64,000 nt of DNA from Planococcus kocurii (GCF_001465835.2 NZ_CP013661.2:1666501-1730500); one strand, 5' to 3'. Shown: positions 50,171 through 63,283, numbered from the stretch's first letter. Translations and numbers: made by a program. The notes: generated by a model from the sequence alone, not told the origin.

Positions 50171-50436
50171 TTGCCGCTCTCCTTCTCTTCAGCAATATAA
50201 CGAATTTTTTTACCTTTAGTTAATTGCTTAAAGGCATATTCTGCTTTCATTGCCTCTTGTTTTGTCTCAAAGCATTCATGATAAATCAGCTTCGACGGTC
50301 CTTTAGCACGTGTGTACTTTGCACCTTTTCCAGCATTGTGTGCAGCTAGTCGCTTTTCAAGATCATTAGTATAACCTGCATAGTACGATTGATCTGCACA
50401 TTCTAAAACGTAAAAAAAATGCTTATTTGTCGCCAT
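50167..50436 (-). CDS. yazA: GIY-YIG domain protein (YazA)
   Basis: A small GIY-YIG nuclease-fold protein of the UPF0213 family, 89 residues from ATG 50436. [22 protein letters not shown] holds the GIY and YIG equivalents (YVL...YAGYT) and [13 protein letters not shown] the next conserved block. Its function is unknown; a nuclease role is only suggested by the fold. The ATG lies 14 bases inside the end of trmN6 and the stop overlaps rsmI (ATGA). A longer reading frame upstream of this ATG has no ribosome site. Confidence 0.9.
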   Translation of the reverse strand: MATNKHFFYVLECADQSYYAGYTNDLEKRLAAHNAGKGAKYTRAKGPSKLIYHECFETKQEAMKAEYAFKQLTKGKKIRYIAEEKESGK

Positions 50437-51160
50437 ACAATAACTCACGCACTTCTTCAGTGTATTCCCCGTCTTCTCCGTAAACAATAAGCGGTGGCAA
50501 GATTTTCAAATCCGGCTTGCCATCTTTGATTCCTTCAATTAAGAGGGTATTGGCTTCTTTGCCGGCTTTTGGATAGACCAGTCGAATCCGTTTTGGTTCT
50601 AAGCGATTTGCCCGCATTGCCGAAATCAAATCAATCAATCTGCCTGAACGGTGAACAAATGCTGCTTTTCCGCCTTGCTTGAGCAATTGGCTCGCTGATA
50701 AAATGGCTTCATCTAATGTTAGATATAGTTCGTGCCGTGCAATTGCCATATGCTCACTGATGTTTTTATCACTCATTTCGTGTGCTGGAAAATAAGGAGG
50801 GTTACACGTCACGACATCGTATTTTTCAAACCCTAATTGTTTTGGCATATCTTTAACGTCGCCTTCAATAATATCAATCTGACTTTCTAACTCGTTGTAA
50901 GCGACACTGCGGCGTGCCATATGAACGAGGCGCTCTTGCAGTTCCACACCAATAATCCGAGATTCTGTACGGGCGCTCAGAAACAAAGGAATTGCCCCAT
51001 TGCCTGTACACAAATCTACAATTGTGCCTCGTTTTAACGGAACATAAGCAAATCGTGCCAATAAAACAGCGTCTAACGAAAACGAAAACACCGATGGACT
51101 TTGAATAATCCGTAAGTCTTCCGCTAATAAATAATCAAGTCGTTCATCATCCACTAACAT
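50423..51160 (-). CDS. trmN6: tRNA1(Val) adenine-37 N6-methyltransferase
   Basis: A class I SAM methyltransferase of the TrmN6 (YfiC/YabB) family, 245 residues. The SAM loop is [16 protein letters not shown] near 48-63 and the catalytic N6-adenine motif is CNPPYFP near 120-126. It is likely to modify A37 of a tRNA-Val; the exact substrate in Firmicutes is inferred from homology. It starts the trmN6-yazA-rsmI group, after the yabA terminator. Confidence 0.9.
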   Translation of the reverse strand: MLVDDERLDYLLAEDLRIIQSPSVFSFSLDAVLLARFAYVPLKRGTIVDLCTGNGAIPLFLSARTESRIIGVELQERLVHMARRSVAYNELESQIDIIEGDVKDMPKQLGFEKYDVVTCNPPYFPAHEMSDKNISEHMAIARHELYLTLDEAILSASQLLKQGGKAAFVHRSGRLIDLISAMRANRLEPKRIRLVYPKAGKEANTLLIEGIKDGKPDLKILPPLIVYGEDGEYTEEVRELLYGDK

Positions 51161-51180
51161 TTATTCAACTCCTAGCATAA

Positions 51181-51219
51181 CAAAAGGCTGCCGCCACACG
51201 GAGTGTCGGAAGCCTTTCT
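51181..51219 (-). terminator. yabA terminator
   Basis: On the minus strand, an AAAGGCTTCCGACAC/GTGTGGCGGCAGCCTTT stem with a CCG-type loop and small bulges, followed by T. Confidence 0.8.
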
Positions 51220-51246
51220 CTTTAAAATTTGGATAATACGTTCTTT

Positions 51247-51606
51247 TTAGTTTTGCTTGTTCAAGAATGACAAACAAAACAGGCAATCGTCACCTTTTCG
51301 GGAACTGCCGAAATGTACATTACAGACATGATAGCCTTCATGATACAAACGCGCTAAGTTATCGTAACCTTCACCGATGTCCATAACAGCTTTTTTTAAT
51401 TTTACAGGATCTACAGCTGCTACTTCAGGTACTGCTTTATGAAATTCATCTAAGCGTGAACGCAAATGATGATTTTCCAATTGCAGCGCATGATGTTCTT
51501 CCATCGTCCGAGCTACGACTGCTTTTAATTCGCTGAATTGCTCTTGCATGGATTGAAGTTGTTGTTCAAACTCCATAACCGTATCCAAAAAATTCTTTTC
51601 CTTCAC
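51247..51606 (-). CDS. yabA: Replication initiation control protein YabA
   Basis: YabA limits replication initiation by binding DnaA and the clamp DnaN. The protein has 119 residues: an N-terminal coiled-coil tetramer helix (about 1-60, heptads with Leu, Met and Val) and a C-terminal zinc-type domain with CNVH near 95-98 and CLFC near 109-112. The start is GTG with AGGTGG upstream. It follows ricT by ten bases, in the run holB-ricT-yabA. Confidence 0.95.
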   Translation of the reverse strand: MKEKNFLDTVMEFEQQLQSMQEQFSELKAVVARTMEEHHALQLENHHLRSRLDEFHKAVPEVAAVDPVKLKKAVMDIGEGYDNLARLYHEGYHVCNVHFGSSRKGDDCLFCLSFLNKQN

Positions 51607-51616
51607 TTAAACCACC

Positions 51617-52429
51617 TCACGCTCTCGTTCCTTGGCCCATTATCTCATCTAATGTATATTCAAGTGTTTGTTCCTGCTCAGTTAAACGAACTTTTAACAC
51701 TCGTTCTAAAATATTCATGCCAACAACACGACCATCGCCATCTGGTGTGGTTACTCGTGTACCAACGTCTGGCATTTCTTTTTTCGCTGTTTCGTATTCA
51801 TCGTTCTCATATTTTAAGCAGCACATCAAACGGCCACATAAGCCTGAGATCTTTGAAGGATTTAACGATAAATTTTGATCTTTCGCCATTTTAATGGATA
51901 CGGGTTCAAAATCACCTAAAAACGTTGAACAGCATAACATACGACCACAAGGTCCTATGCCACCGAGCATTTTTGCTTCATCTCGAACACCGATTTGGCG
52001 AAGTTCGATGCGTGTACGGAAAATGGAAGCCAAGTCTTTGACCAAGTTCCGGAAATCCACACGACCTTCTGCTGTAAAGTAAAAAATCACTTTGTTGCGG
52101 TCAAACGTGTATTCAACATCAACTAGCTTCATATCCAATTGATGTTCTTCAATTTTTTCAGTGCCCATTTCAAAGGCACGACTTGCTTCTAATCGGTTTT
52201 CCTCTACTTGTTGGCGATCGCGTTCAGTTGCTATGCGCACCACTTGTTTTAAAGGCAAAACAACATCGTTTTCTCCAACTGTTTTTGTTGGCACGACTAC
52301 TTTCCCATACTCTACGCCTCTTGCTGTTTCCACAATGACGTAATCGTCTTTTTCGATTCCTAATTCAGCTGGATCGAAATAATATATTTTACCCGCTTTC
52401 TTAAAGCGGACACCTATCACATTATACAA
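51617..52429 (-). CDS. ricT: RicT (YaaT), PSP1-domain iron-sulfur protein
   Basis: RicT is part of the RicAFT (Y-) complex, which in B. subtilis aids RNase Y in mRNA processing and affects competence, biofilm and sporulation. The protein has 270 residues. The PSP1 domain includes YGKVVVPT; the conserved cysteines lie in IGPCGRMLCCSTFLGDFEP near 166-184 and SGLCGRLMCCLKYE near 202-215, which bind an iron-sulfur cluster in the complex. The start is TTG with GGAGGGG upstream. It follows holB by three bases. Confidence 0.95.
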   Translation of the reverse strand: MYNVIGVRFKKAGKIYYFDPAELGIEKDDYVIVETARGVEYGKVVVPTKTVGENDVVLPLKQVVRIATERDRQQVEENRLEASRAFEMGTEKIEEHQLDMKLVDVEYTFDRNKVIFYFTAEGRVDFRNLVKDLASIFRTRIELRQIGVRDEAKMLGGIGPCGRMLCCSTFLGDFEPVSIKMAKDQNLSLNPSKISGLCGRLMCCLKYENDEYETAKKEMPDVGTRVTTPDGDGRVVGMNILERVLKVRLTEQEQTLEYTLDEIMGQGTRA

Positions 52430-52432
52430 TTG

Positions 52433-53425
52433 CTACCCCTCCTGCAGATTCAGCATTAACTGCTCCATCAACAGCGTCCGGTTCATATTGCGCGGCAATT
52501 GTTGTTTGGCTTGTAATATAGCCTGCAACTGCTTGGACAATACCGTAAAGGAGCGTTGGAGAGCCATCTGCTTCCAAGTTTCTTCCATGTCTGGATATGT
52601 TCGTGCAGTCTCAAGACCTGCTTTTACCGAAGCGATGTCCCGATATGCAAATAATAACATGTCTAGGCCTCTTTCGGCATCTTCTTTTTCTTTAAATAAT
52701 GGCAACCAGTCAGACTGAAGCATTAAAAGAGCTTCATGAACGTTGATACTAGCGACTTCTACTAGTTTCAACACTGTTTTTCTAGCTTGTGCAAATTGTT
52801 CATCCTGACTTAAAGTAAATGCTTCTTCTTCGCTTTGTGTTAGCATGCTGACAGTTGCAGCCATCGATTCAGTCATTCCTTCAGCCATTAACTTCTCCAT
52901 TAACTTTGGTCGCGACAACGGACGAAACGAGACTAACTGACACCGAGAACGGATTGTACTCATCAGTGCATTCAGTCGCTCCGTCAACAAAATTGCCGTG
53001 ACGTTAAACTCTGGTTCTTCCAAGAATTTCAGCAAAGCATTGGCAGAAGAATTATTCATCCGATCTGCCTGCTCGATTACGTATATTTTACGGCCTGTAT
53101 TCAAGCCCGTTTTATTCAACTTGAAAATCAACTCACGGATTTGGTCGATTTTAATGTTTTGACCATCCGGTTCGATGAATATAACATTTGTATGATTGCC
53201 TGAATTATAAAGTTGGCAACTTCGACATGTTTCACATGGAACATTTTGAATAGGTATTTCGCATAACAGCAGCTTAACGAAAAAATGAGTAATCTCTTTT
53301 TTACCTGAACCTGCAGGCCCTTCGAATAGATAAGCATGTGCTAGACGTTCTTTTGAATAAGCACCTTGTAGTCGTTTCATAACTACCGGTTGCATTTCCA
53401 AAAATTCATCGGTTGTTTTTTGCAT
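52433..53425 (-). CDS. holB: DNA polymerase III delta' subunit
   Basis: HolB (delta') is a non-ATPase member of the clamp loader. The protein has 330 residues from ATG 53425. An AAA-like core with FEGPAGSGKKEI near 31-42, a four-cysteine zinc module (CEIPIQNVPCETCRSC near 53-68) and the sensor region LLKFLEEPEF are visible. The GTG at 53434 lies inside the GAAGGTGA ribosome site of ATG 53425 and is rejected. In B. subtilis yaaR lies between darA and holB; here a terminator takes its place. Confidence 0.95.
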   Translation of the reverse strand: MQKTTDEFLEMQPVVMKRLQGAYSKERLAHAYLFEGPAGSGKKEITHFFVKLLLCEIPIQNVPCETCRSCQLYNSGNHTNVIFIEPDGQNIKIDQIRELIFKLNKTGLNTGRKIYVIEQADRMNNSSANALLKFLEEPEFNVTAILLTERLNALMSTIRSRCQLVSFRPLSRPKLMEKLMAEGMTESMAATVSMLTQSEEEAFTLSQDEQFAQARKTVLKLVEVASINVHEALLMLQSDWLPLFKEKEDAERGLDMLLFAYRDIASVKAGLETARTYPDMEETWKQMALQRSFTVLSKQLQAILQAKQQLPRNMNRTLLMEQLMLNLQEG

Positions 53426-53447
53426 CAATTTCACCTTCAGACTTTGT

Positions 53448-53483
53448 AAAAAATCCCGTGTTCCGATTGGAGCACGGGTATTA
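53448..53483 (-). terminator. darA terminator
   Basis: On the minus strand, CCCGTGCTCC, loop AATC, GGAACACGGG, then ATTTTTT. It separates darA from holB. Confidence 0.88.
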
Positions 53484-53519
53484 TTTATGGTGCTAGGAAA
53501 TTCACGTGTCTTTTATCGA

Positions 53520-53876
<357 letters not shown>

Positions 53877-53933
53877 CTATATAAGTATAACATGAACAAA
53901 GCTACGCGCTGTACATCTTTACAGCTGTTTGAC

Positions 53934-53966
53934 AAAAAAACAGCTGCTCCTCAAGAAGGATCAACT
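53934..53966 (-). terminator. tmk terminator overlapping the gene end
   Basis: On the minus strand, CAGTTGATCCT, loop TCTTG, AGGAGCAGCTG, then seven T. The first arm includes the last codons of tmk. A second hairpin, CAGCTGTTT/AAACAGCTG, overlaps immediately downstream. Confidence 0.75.
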
Positions 53967-54601
53967 GCCGTTTGCCGTTCTTCTATAAATCGTATAGCTG
54001 TTTCTAATGCATCTGAAAAAACGTTCTCTAGCTCATTTTCCGCATTGATCAAGCGAATACGCTCTGGATTTTGACTCAATAGCAAAAGGTAACCTTCTCT
54101 TACTTTATAATGGAACTTCATCGACTCTACATCTAGTCGATTTATTTCCCGGTGTGCATCCTTTTCAATACGGGCCATCCCTACTTTCGGATTAACGTCA
54201 AAGTAAAGAGTTAAATCTGGCATGTACGCATCAATGGCGAATTTGTTGATAGCAAAAATTTCTTCCATCCCGATTCCTCGTGCATAGCCTTGGTACGCGA
54301 GACTTGAATCGATGTAACGATCACATAAAACGATGCTTCCTGCTTCAAGTGCGGGAATAATTTTTTCAACTAAATGCTGTCTTCTCGCTGCAGCATATAG
54401 CAAAGCTTCTGTTCGCGCATCCATCGCAGTGTTTTGTCGATTTAAAATGACCTCACGGATTTGTTCGGCAATATCAATGCCTCCTGGTTCTCTTGTGCAG
54501 ACAACGGAAAATCCTTTTTCTATTAGTGCATCTGCTAGCATTTTTAAGACCGTCGACTTGCCTGATCCCTCTCCGCCTTCCAGATTGATCAAATAACTCA
54601 T
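53951..54601 (-). CDS. tmk: Thymidylate kinase
   Basis: Tmk phosphorylates dTMP to dTDP. The protein has 216 residues. The P-loop LEGGEGSGKST is at 8-18, the DRX motif appears in CTREPGG near 36-42, and DRYIDSSLAYQG near 93-104 is the LID-proximal signature. It precedes darA as in B. subtilis. The upstream neighbour in B. subtilis would be yaaO; here ppk and ppx intervene. Confidence 0.96.
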   Translation of the reverse strand: MSYLINLEGGEGSGKSTVLKMLADALIEKGFSVVCTREPGGIDIAEQIREVILNRQNTAMDARTEALLYAAARRQHLVEKIIPALEAGSIVLCDRYIDSSLAYQGYARGIGMEEIFAINKFAIDAYMPDLTLYFDVNPKVGMARIEKDAHREINRLDVESMKFHYKVREGYLLLLSQNPERIRLINAENELENVFSDALETAIRFIEERQTAVDPS

Positions 54602-54722
54602 TTCCTATTCACCTTATTTCATGAAATTAATCTTCAGTTGCTGTTTTGAGCTCTTTATACTATACACGAAAAAGTACTCCTTTTATAGTGACCAGTAATG
54701 ACGATATAACTAAACAACAGCT

Positions 54723-56834
54723 TTATTCTTCATCTTCTGCCACTTGATAAGCTCTTCGGAATAACTCTTTTTGGCTATCTATTGCCGGCTCATCATTTTT
54801 TCGTGATACGTAATGATATACACCAGTCGCATCCTGCCTTCTCGCTTTAACATTGTCCGCAAGTCCCAATTCAAGTATGGTTTTAACTTGTTTTTTAATC
54901 GTTTCATCAACTATTGGAAACAAAATTTCGATACGGTTGTTCAAATTCCGCGTCATCATATCAGCTGAGGATAAAAACGTCTTTTCTTTGCCGTTATGAT
55001 TGAAAAAATAGATGCGGCTATGTTCCAATAAGCTCCCTACAATGCTTCGTACTTGAATATTTTCGCTGACATCTGAAATACCTGGTCGTAAACAGCAAAT
55101 TCCTCTGACGATTAACTCGACCTTCACTCCAGCATTCGATGCTTCATACAGTTTCATAATAATGAGTTTGTCTGTCAATGAGTTCATCTTCGCTATAATC
55201 CGACCGGTTCCATGCTTTTTTTGAAAGCGGATTTCAGCATCAATCAAGTCAATAATGTCTGTACGAATTGTAAAAGGCGCTACCGATAAATAATGGAACT
55301 CAGGTTTTTCCGTATAGCCGCTCAAATAGTTGAAAAAATTAGTCGCATCAATTCCGAACTGTCTTTTCGACGTGAACAAACTCATATCAGTATAGATTTT
55401 AGCCGTTTGGTCATTGTAATTCCCCGTACCTAAATGAACAAAGCGTTCAATTTTATCTTCTTTTTTTCGGACTACTAGCGTGATTTTACTGTGGGTTTTC
55501 AAGTGAGTCATGCCGTAAATAACATGACATCCTGCTTTCTCCAGCTCTTTTGCCCATTGCACATTGTTTTCCTCATCAAAACGCGCTTTTAATTCTACTA
55601 GCACCGTTACTTGCTTGCCATTTTCTGCCGCTCTTTTTAATGCCTTGATAACTGGTGAATCTCCGCTAACACGGTATAAAGTTTGTTTGATCGCCAGTAC
55701 GTTCGGATCATCTGCAGCTTCTGAAATAAATTGAACGACGGGCTCAAAGGATTCGTATGGGTGATGAAGAAAAACGTCTTGCTCGCTAATTTTTTGAAAA
55801 ATTTGTTTGCCAGTTTCCATTCCTACCGGCAGCTGCGATACCTTTCCTTCAAAAACCAACTGCTCCCAAGTAGGGGCCATCTGTTTATAAAAGTTGAAAA
55901 AAACCGTTACATCTAAAAAACCTTCAATGAAGTAGACATCTTTTTTATCGACCTCTAACTCGTCTGTCAAGTAGTCTAAAATAACGTCATCAAATCCAGG
56001 TTGTTGAATTTCCAGACGGACAGCCGCTCCCCATTTTCGTTTACGGAGTTCCTCTTCAATTTCCTTCAGCAAGTCGCGCGCGCCTTCTTCGTGAATGGTC
56101 ATATCGGCATTACGGGTAATCCGAAACACCGATACCGATACTACTTTAAAGCCATGAAAAAGCTTGCGAATAAAGAAACTAATAACGTCTTCTAACAAAA
56201 CAAATTTTAAACTGCCTTTCTCTGACTGTAAACGGACAAATCGTTCTAATACAGCAGGAACTTGAACGATGGCAATTTTCTGTCCTTCTTCGTCTCTTTT
56301 TTCCTCGTCTTCCAACCTCACCGCTAAGTTGATGCTTTTGTTCAACAGCATTGGAAAAGTTCGATAAGCATCGATGGCCATAGGCGTCAGTACTGGAAAA
56401 ATATATTCTTCAAAGTATCGTTCTAATTCGTCCAACTGATTGGTGTCTAAGTCTGCTGTTTTCACAAATTCCACATGCTCTTTTTGAAGCTTTGGCAATA
56501 ACGTGTTTTGTAAAGCTTCATATTGTAACTCGACAAGCTGATGAGTCTTTTTTGCGATTTCATTTAGTTGTTGCTTAGGGGTCATTCCAGCTTTATTTTC
56601 AGGCTTCGTAAATCCAACTTTCACTTGATCCTGCAAACCTGCTACACGAACCATAAAAAATTCATCTAAATTAGAGCTGAAAATCGCCAAAAATTTAAGC
56701 CGTTCAAGTAAAGGATTTTTTTTATCGAATGCTTCTTGTAGAACACGTTCATTAAAAGCAAGCCAGCTCAACTCACGATTATTATAATAAGCCGGATTTT
56801 TGAGTTCGACGTTCTTTTTTTTCTGCGTCTCCAA
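54723..56834 (-). CDS. ppk: Polyphosphate kinase 1
   Basis: Ppk1 reversibly transfers the ATP gamma-phosphate to long polyphosphate chains. The protein has 703 residues with the four usual domains: N (YYNNRELSWLAFNERVLQEA at 16-35), head, and two phospholipase-D-like catalytic domains. His448 in LKTHSKITLV corresponds to the autophosphorylated histidine, and His605 in LEHSRIYFF to the second essential one. The start is TTG 56834, with AAGGAG eight bases upstream and no nearby in-frame ATG. It follows ppx by 77 bp. This gene is not in the equivalent B. subtilis segment. Confidence 0.96.
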   Translation of the reverse strand: METQKKKNVELKNPAYYNNRELSWLAFNERVLQEAFDKKNPLLERLKFLAIFSSNLDEFFMVRVAGLQDQVKVGFTKPENKAGMTPKQQLNEIAKKTHQLVELQYEALQNTLLPKLQKEHVEFVKTADLDTNQLDELERYFEEYIFPVLTPMAIDAYRTFPMLLNKSINLAVRLEDEEKRDEEGQKIAIVQVPAVLERFVRLQSEKGSLKFVLLEDVISFFIRKLFHGFKVVSVSVFRITRNADMTIHEEGARDLLKEIEEELRKRKWGAAVRLEIQQPGFDDVILDYLTDELEVDKKDVYFIEGFLDVTVFFNFYKQMAPTWEQLVFEGKVSQLPVGMETGKQIFQKISEQDVFLHHPYESFEPVVQFISEAADDPNVLAIKQTLYRVSGDSPVIKALKRAAENGKQVTVLVELKARFDEENNVQWAKELEKAGCHVIYGMTHLKTHSKITLVVRKKEDKIERFVHLGTGNYNDQTAKIYTDMSLFTSKRQFGIDATNFFNYLSGYTEKPEFHYLSVAPFTIRTDIIDLIDAEIRFQKKHGTGRIIAKMNSLTDKLIIMKLYEASNAGVKVELIVRGICCLRPGISDVSENIQVRSIVGSLLEHSRIYFFNHNGKEKTFLSSADMMTRNLNNRIEILFPIVDETIKKQVKTILELGLADNVKARRQDATGVYHYVSRKNDEPAIDSQKELFRRAYQVAEDEE

Positions 56835-56911
56835 TTTTGAATCTCCTTTTTACTTATATTTTATTCAGACTATCCCTTGTACTAAAATGAGATTCACCTT
56901 TAAACGATTGA

Positions 56912-58438
56912 TTAGCTATCAAATTTAAATTCTACTGATTTTTTCAGTTGTTTTTCCACATGCTTTTTCTGTTTTTCTACTTGGTATTGCTCCGGTTTCC
57001 AGTCTTCACGACAGTGAACAGAAAAAACAAGCACGTCATCTTTTTCTTCTACTGCGATCGTCTCCACAATGTCTCGTTTCGTCGCATTTAAACTATAAGC
57101 CACTTTAATAATAGCTCCGAGCAGCGTGTATTTGGCTAATTCATCTTTGGTAAACCACTCTTCGTAAAGAGCCACATTGCGCTTAAAGACATTTCGATTT
57201 TTAAACGAAGCCATCAATGCGATAATGACTCGTTCTTTATGAAGCAAGCCATCAATGGTCCTGTTACTCAATAGATAAAATGTATGCTGGTGACTCGATT
57301 CTGAATCGATGTAACTGCCCAAATTATATAAGGCGCTGCTTAACTTTAAGCGTTTGTCATCCTGCTCGTCCAACGATAACAAGCCCAATTTCTCTAGCTC
57401 TTTTGAAATTAGCATTGCACTCGTGCTGACATGAAATGCATGTGTTAAATTAATGTCATAATCGACAGCCAGCTCATGGAAACTTTCTTCCACGACATTT
57501 GGGAATACGGATAAATCGAAGCCCTTGGTCGTCTCTTCATAGAAAACACCATCTCGCAACCCTTTTCTACTAAGAGCAAACTGCTTTGTATCAATCAATT
57601 CCATTAAGTAACGAAATACTTCTACAGCTGGAATGATAATATCCGCACGATCCTTTGATAATCCCTCTAGTCGCTGCAATTCCGAAAACTCAAGAGAATT
57701 GAACAACTCGTTAATGTCCTCAACATCGTCTTTACTCATGACATATTGATGAACGCCAGAAAATGGGTATTCAATGTGCTCCTGATGGATTTGTGCTAAA
57801 TTTCGAGCACTTCCTCCAATTCCAATCAGCGGTAAGCGTTTGTCATTTAGCCATTCTAACTGATCAAACTGTTCTTTTAAAAACGATCGTAACTCACGCA
57901 ATTCCTCTTTTGTCGGCATATCCCCTTCAATAAATTGCTCTTTCAAGGACAACACACCAAATGGAAAACTATAAAAGTAAATCAGCTGGCGATTCTTAAA
58001 GTACGTAATCTCTGTACTACCTCCACCGATATCTACCGTGATGCCACTAGTAAATGGTGTCGAGTTGACGACTGCTAGGTATCCATAATTCGCTTCTTCA
58101 AATTCAGAAAGGATACGGATTGAAAAGTCGGTTTCGCTCTGTACTGCCTTTATAATGTCATCTTGATTTACTGCTTGACGAACTGCTGCTGTAGCCACAC
58201 ATTTGATAGCTTCAAGTTGATGATGGCGCGTAACTCCTTGAAAACTTTTCAGGGTCTTGATTAGTATATCGATTCCTTCTTGTTCTAAAATATTTTCTTC
58301 GTTCAAGTAGCTGCGGAGACGAGCCACGGCCTTCACGTTCTCACTTTCAGTAAAACGACCACTTTTGTCTCGTGTATAGATAACAAGTCGGATGGTATTT
58401 GAACCAATATCAATAATTGCGTATTTTTCTTGAGCCAT
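56912..58438 (-). CDS. ppx: Exopolyphosphatase / Ppx-GppA family
   Basis: A Ppx/GppA phosphatase, 508 residues from ATG 58438. The N-terminal ASKHA domain starts YAIIDIGSNTIRLVIY, with the second phosphate loop TVDIGGGSTEITYF near 137-150. The C-terminal part is an HD-like helical domain. It probably degrades polyphosphate and perhaps pppGpp. GAGGGGG precedes 58438; an ATG 15 bases earlier would precede that site. It stands between yaaO (50 bp) and ppk (77 bp), so yaaO-ppx-ppk may be one transcript. Confidence 0.93.
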   Translation of the reverse strand: MAQEKYAIIDIGSNTIRLVIYTRDKSGRFTESENVKAVARLRSYLNEENILEQEGIDILIKTLKSFQGVTRHHQLEAIKCVATAAVRQAVNQDDIIKAVQSETDFSIRILSEFEEANYGYLAVVNSTPFTSGITVDIGGGSTEITYFKNRQLIYFYSFPFGVLSLKEQFIEGDMPTKEELRELRSFLKEQFDQLEWLNDKRLPLIGIGGSARNLAQIHQEHIEYPFSGVHQYVMSKDDVEDINELFNSLEFSELQRLEGLSKDRADIIIPAVEVFRYLMELIDTKQFALSRKGLRDGVFYEETTKGFDLSVFPNVVEESFHELAVDYDINLTHAFHVSTSAMLISKELEKLGLLSLDEQDDKRLKLSSALYNLGSYIDSESSHQHTFYLLSNRTIDGLLHKERVIIALMASFKNRNVFKRNVALYEEWFTKDELAKYTLLGAIIKVAYSLNATKRDIVETIAVEEKDDVLVFSVHCREDWKPEQYQVEKQKKHVEKQLKKSVEFKFDS

Positions 58439-58488
58439 GAAAATCCCCCTCATCCTACTCTATTTAAAATGATAGTACAGTATACCCT

Positions 58489-59931
58489 CTATCCCTTACT
58501 TATTACTGGATCTCCTTGTTGAAGTACCGATAATTGCTTAGACTCTAAACGATGATCTCCTTGAATTTGCGCATTTGAAGCCAGATGATTCATCAACTCT
58601 TCCACTTTGGCCAATGTCCACTTTTCACCAGCGACTATGAGTGGAATTCCGGGTGGATATGGAATCACCATACCTGCAGCAATTCGACCAATCACTTGTG
58701 TATACGAAACCCACTCTTGGTCCGCCACATCAATTTCTTCAAAAGACAATTCCGGAACCGTTACATCGACGAATTTTGTTAGTCCTAATTTTGTTTCTTG
58801 CCTTTCTTCATCTTCAAGCATTGATATAGCTTCTTTTAAACGACTACGAATTTCTGCAAACGGGTAAGTATGCCACTGCTTTAACAATGGTAAAATTAGG
58901 AGCACTTGAAAAAGATCAGCCAATTCCACTTCGATTCCAACTTGCTCTAGTTTTTGTTTTAATTGATAGCCACTATGATGATCTACTCGCATCATAATTT
59001 TCAATGGGTCACCGGACTCCACCACTGTTAGATGTGGAATCATACGCAAGCTGCTAAGAAAGCGATCGCGCTTTTCATTAAACATTCGGATATCCGGTTG
59101 CGAATAGTTTTGAAGATATGAGCGTGCATCATCCAAAGAAGCCAGGATCAAATAAGACGGACTGCTTGATTGATACATTCGCAAATATTTTTGAATTTTT
59201 TTTACATTTATGCGGTCACTACCCATATGCAAAAATGATCCCATTGTCATCGCTGGCAAGGTTTTATGCGCTGACTGGACTACTACATCTGCACCTAATT
59301 CTAAAGCTGAAGTCGGGAACGGTAATCCTACTTGAAAATGAGCACCGTGCGCTTCGTCTACTAAAACCGCAATGTTTTTCTCGTGGCACAGAGAAATAAT
59401 AGCAGCAAGCTCTCGGGATACAATTCCGTAGTAATTGGGATAGGTCAGCACGACTGCCTTTGCTTCCGGATATTCCTCTAGCGCTGATTCTATTGCGTTA
59501 AGAGAGACCGCAGCGGCCGTCATAGACTCTTCGTCCCATTGTGGTGAAACGTAAACTGGACGCACGCATGCAAGCTCCAGTGCATGAAAAATGGACTTAT
59601 GCGAATTGCGCTGAACAATAACGACATCCCCTTCTTCACACGCTGCATGAACCATGGCCAAATTTCCTACAGTCGAGCCGTTTACCAACAAGAAGCTCCT
59701 TTTCGCTCCATAAGCCTCCGCCAATAAAAGCTGCGCTTCTTGAATGATGCCTTGTGGATAATGCAGATCATCCAAATCTGACAGTTCCGTCACGTCGTAG
59801 GACAGTGCTGATTGGATTTCTTCTGGTAATCCTGATAAAATCCCATGCTTATGGCCGGGTACATGAAAAGAAACAGGCTGTCTTTTTTGAAATTGGATTA
59901 ATGCATCTACGATTGGGCGTCGTTGCGTCAT
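58489..59931 (-). CDS. yaaO: Orn/Lys/Arg decarboxylase family protein (YaaO)
   Basis: A fold-type I PLP enzyme of the group III decarboxylase family, 480 residues. Lys223 in VVQSAHKTLPAM is the Schiff-base lysine, and VDEAHGAHF (191-199) holds the cofactor aspartate. The shorter length than the inducible E. coli enzymes is typical of the YaaO/SpeA-like group. The substrate (lysine, arginine or ornithine) cannot be told from sequence. It probably feeds polyamine or cadaverine formation. It is next to the third rRNA operon, as in the B. subtilis region. Confidence 0.9.
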   Translation of the reverse strand: MTQRRPIVDALIQFQKRQPVSFHVPGHKHGILSGLPEEIQSALSYDVTELSDLDDLHYPQGIIQEAQLLLAEAYGAKRSFLLVNGSTVGNLAMVHAACEEGDVVIVQRNSHKSIFHALELACVRPVYVSPQWDEESMTAAAVSLNAIESALEEYPEAKAVVLTYPNYYGIVSRELAAIISLCHEKNIAVLVDEAHGAHFQVGLPFPTSALELGADVVVQSAHKTLPAMTMGSFLHMGSDRINVKKIQKYLRMYQSSSPSYLILASLDDARSYLQNYSQPDIRMFNEKRDRFLSSLRMIPHLTVVESGDPLKIMMRVDHHSGYQLKQKLEQVGIEVELADLFQVLLILPLLKQWHTYPFAEIRSRLKEAISMLEDEERQETKLGLTKFVDVTVPELSFEEIDVADQEWVSYTQVIGRIAAGMVIPYPPGIPLIVAGEKWTLAKVEELMNHLASNAQIQGDHRLESKQLSVLQQGDPVISKG

Positions 59932-59964
59932 AAATTTTCATCCTCACATTGATTAATTACTTTC

Positions 59965-59970
59965 ATTATA
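59965..59970 (-). promoter_or_regulatory. -10 box candidate for yaaO
   Basis: TATAAT on the minus strand, 34 bp before the ATG. No good -35 sequence lies at 16-18 bp, so this is tentative. Confidence 0.3.
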
Positions 59971-60038
59971 GCAACTCCAGCCAAGAACGGTGAGTCGGAG
60001 CCTGAATAGCCTAACTATGTTATTAATTTTTTCCATAC

Positions 60039-60074
60039 AAAAAAGCCGCTACCGGAATCGGTAACGACTTTTTT
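60039..60074 (-). terminator. Terminator of rRNA operon C
   Basis: On the minus strand, AAAGTCGTTACCG, loop ATTC, CGGTAGCGGCTTT, then TTT. It follows the 5S gene by six bases. Confidence 0.88.
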
Positions 60075-60080
60075 CATGTG

Positions 60081-60196
60081 CCCAGCGACGTCTTACTCTC
60101 ACAGGGGGAAACCCCCAACTACCATCAGCGCAAAAGAGCTTAACTGCCGTGTTCGGGATGGGAACGGGTGTGGCCTCTTTGCCATCATCACTGGAC
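60081..60196 (-). rRNA. 5S rRNA, operon C
   Basis: A 116-nt 5S gene, differing from the operon B copy at 60093 and 60127. It is followed directly by a terminator, so no tRNA array is attached to this operon. Confidence 0.95.
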
Positions 60197-60273
60197 TATT
60201 TGGTTGAGTGTTTGTTCACTCAAAACTGGATAAACGACAGGTGAAACAAGCAAGTTTTTCGCATACAATGTGT

Positions 60274-63205
<2,932 letters not shown>

Positions 63206-63283
63206 ACTGGTTAATTAAAAAGTTGTGACGAAATCGTCACGCGTACTTGAATTACTTGCATTTGTTTCAATGTCGTTTTATCC

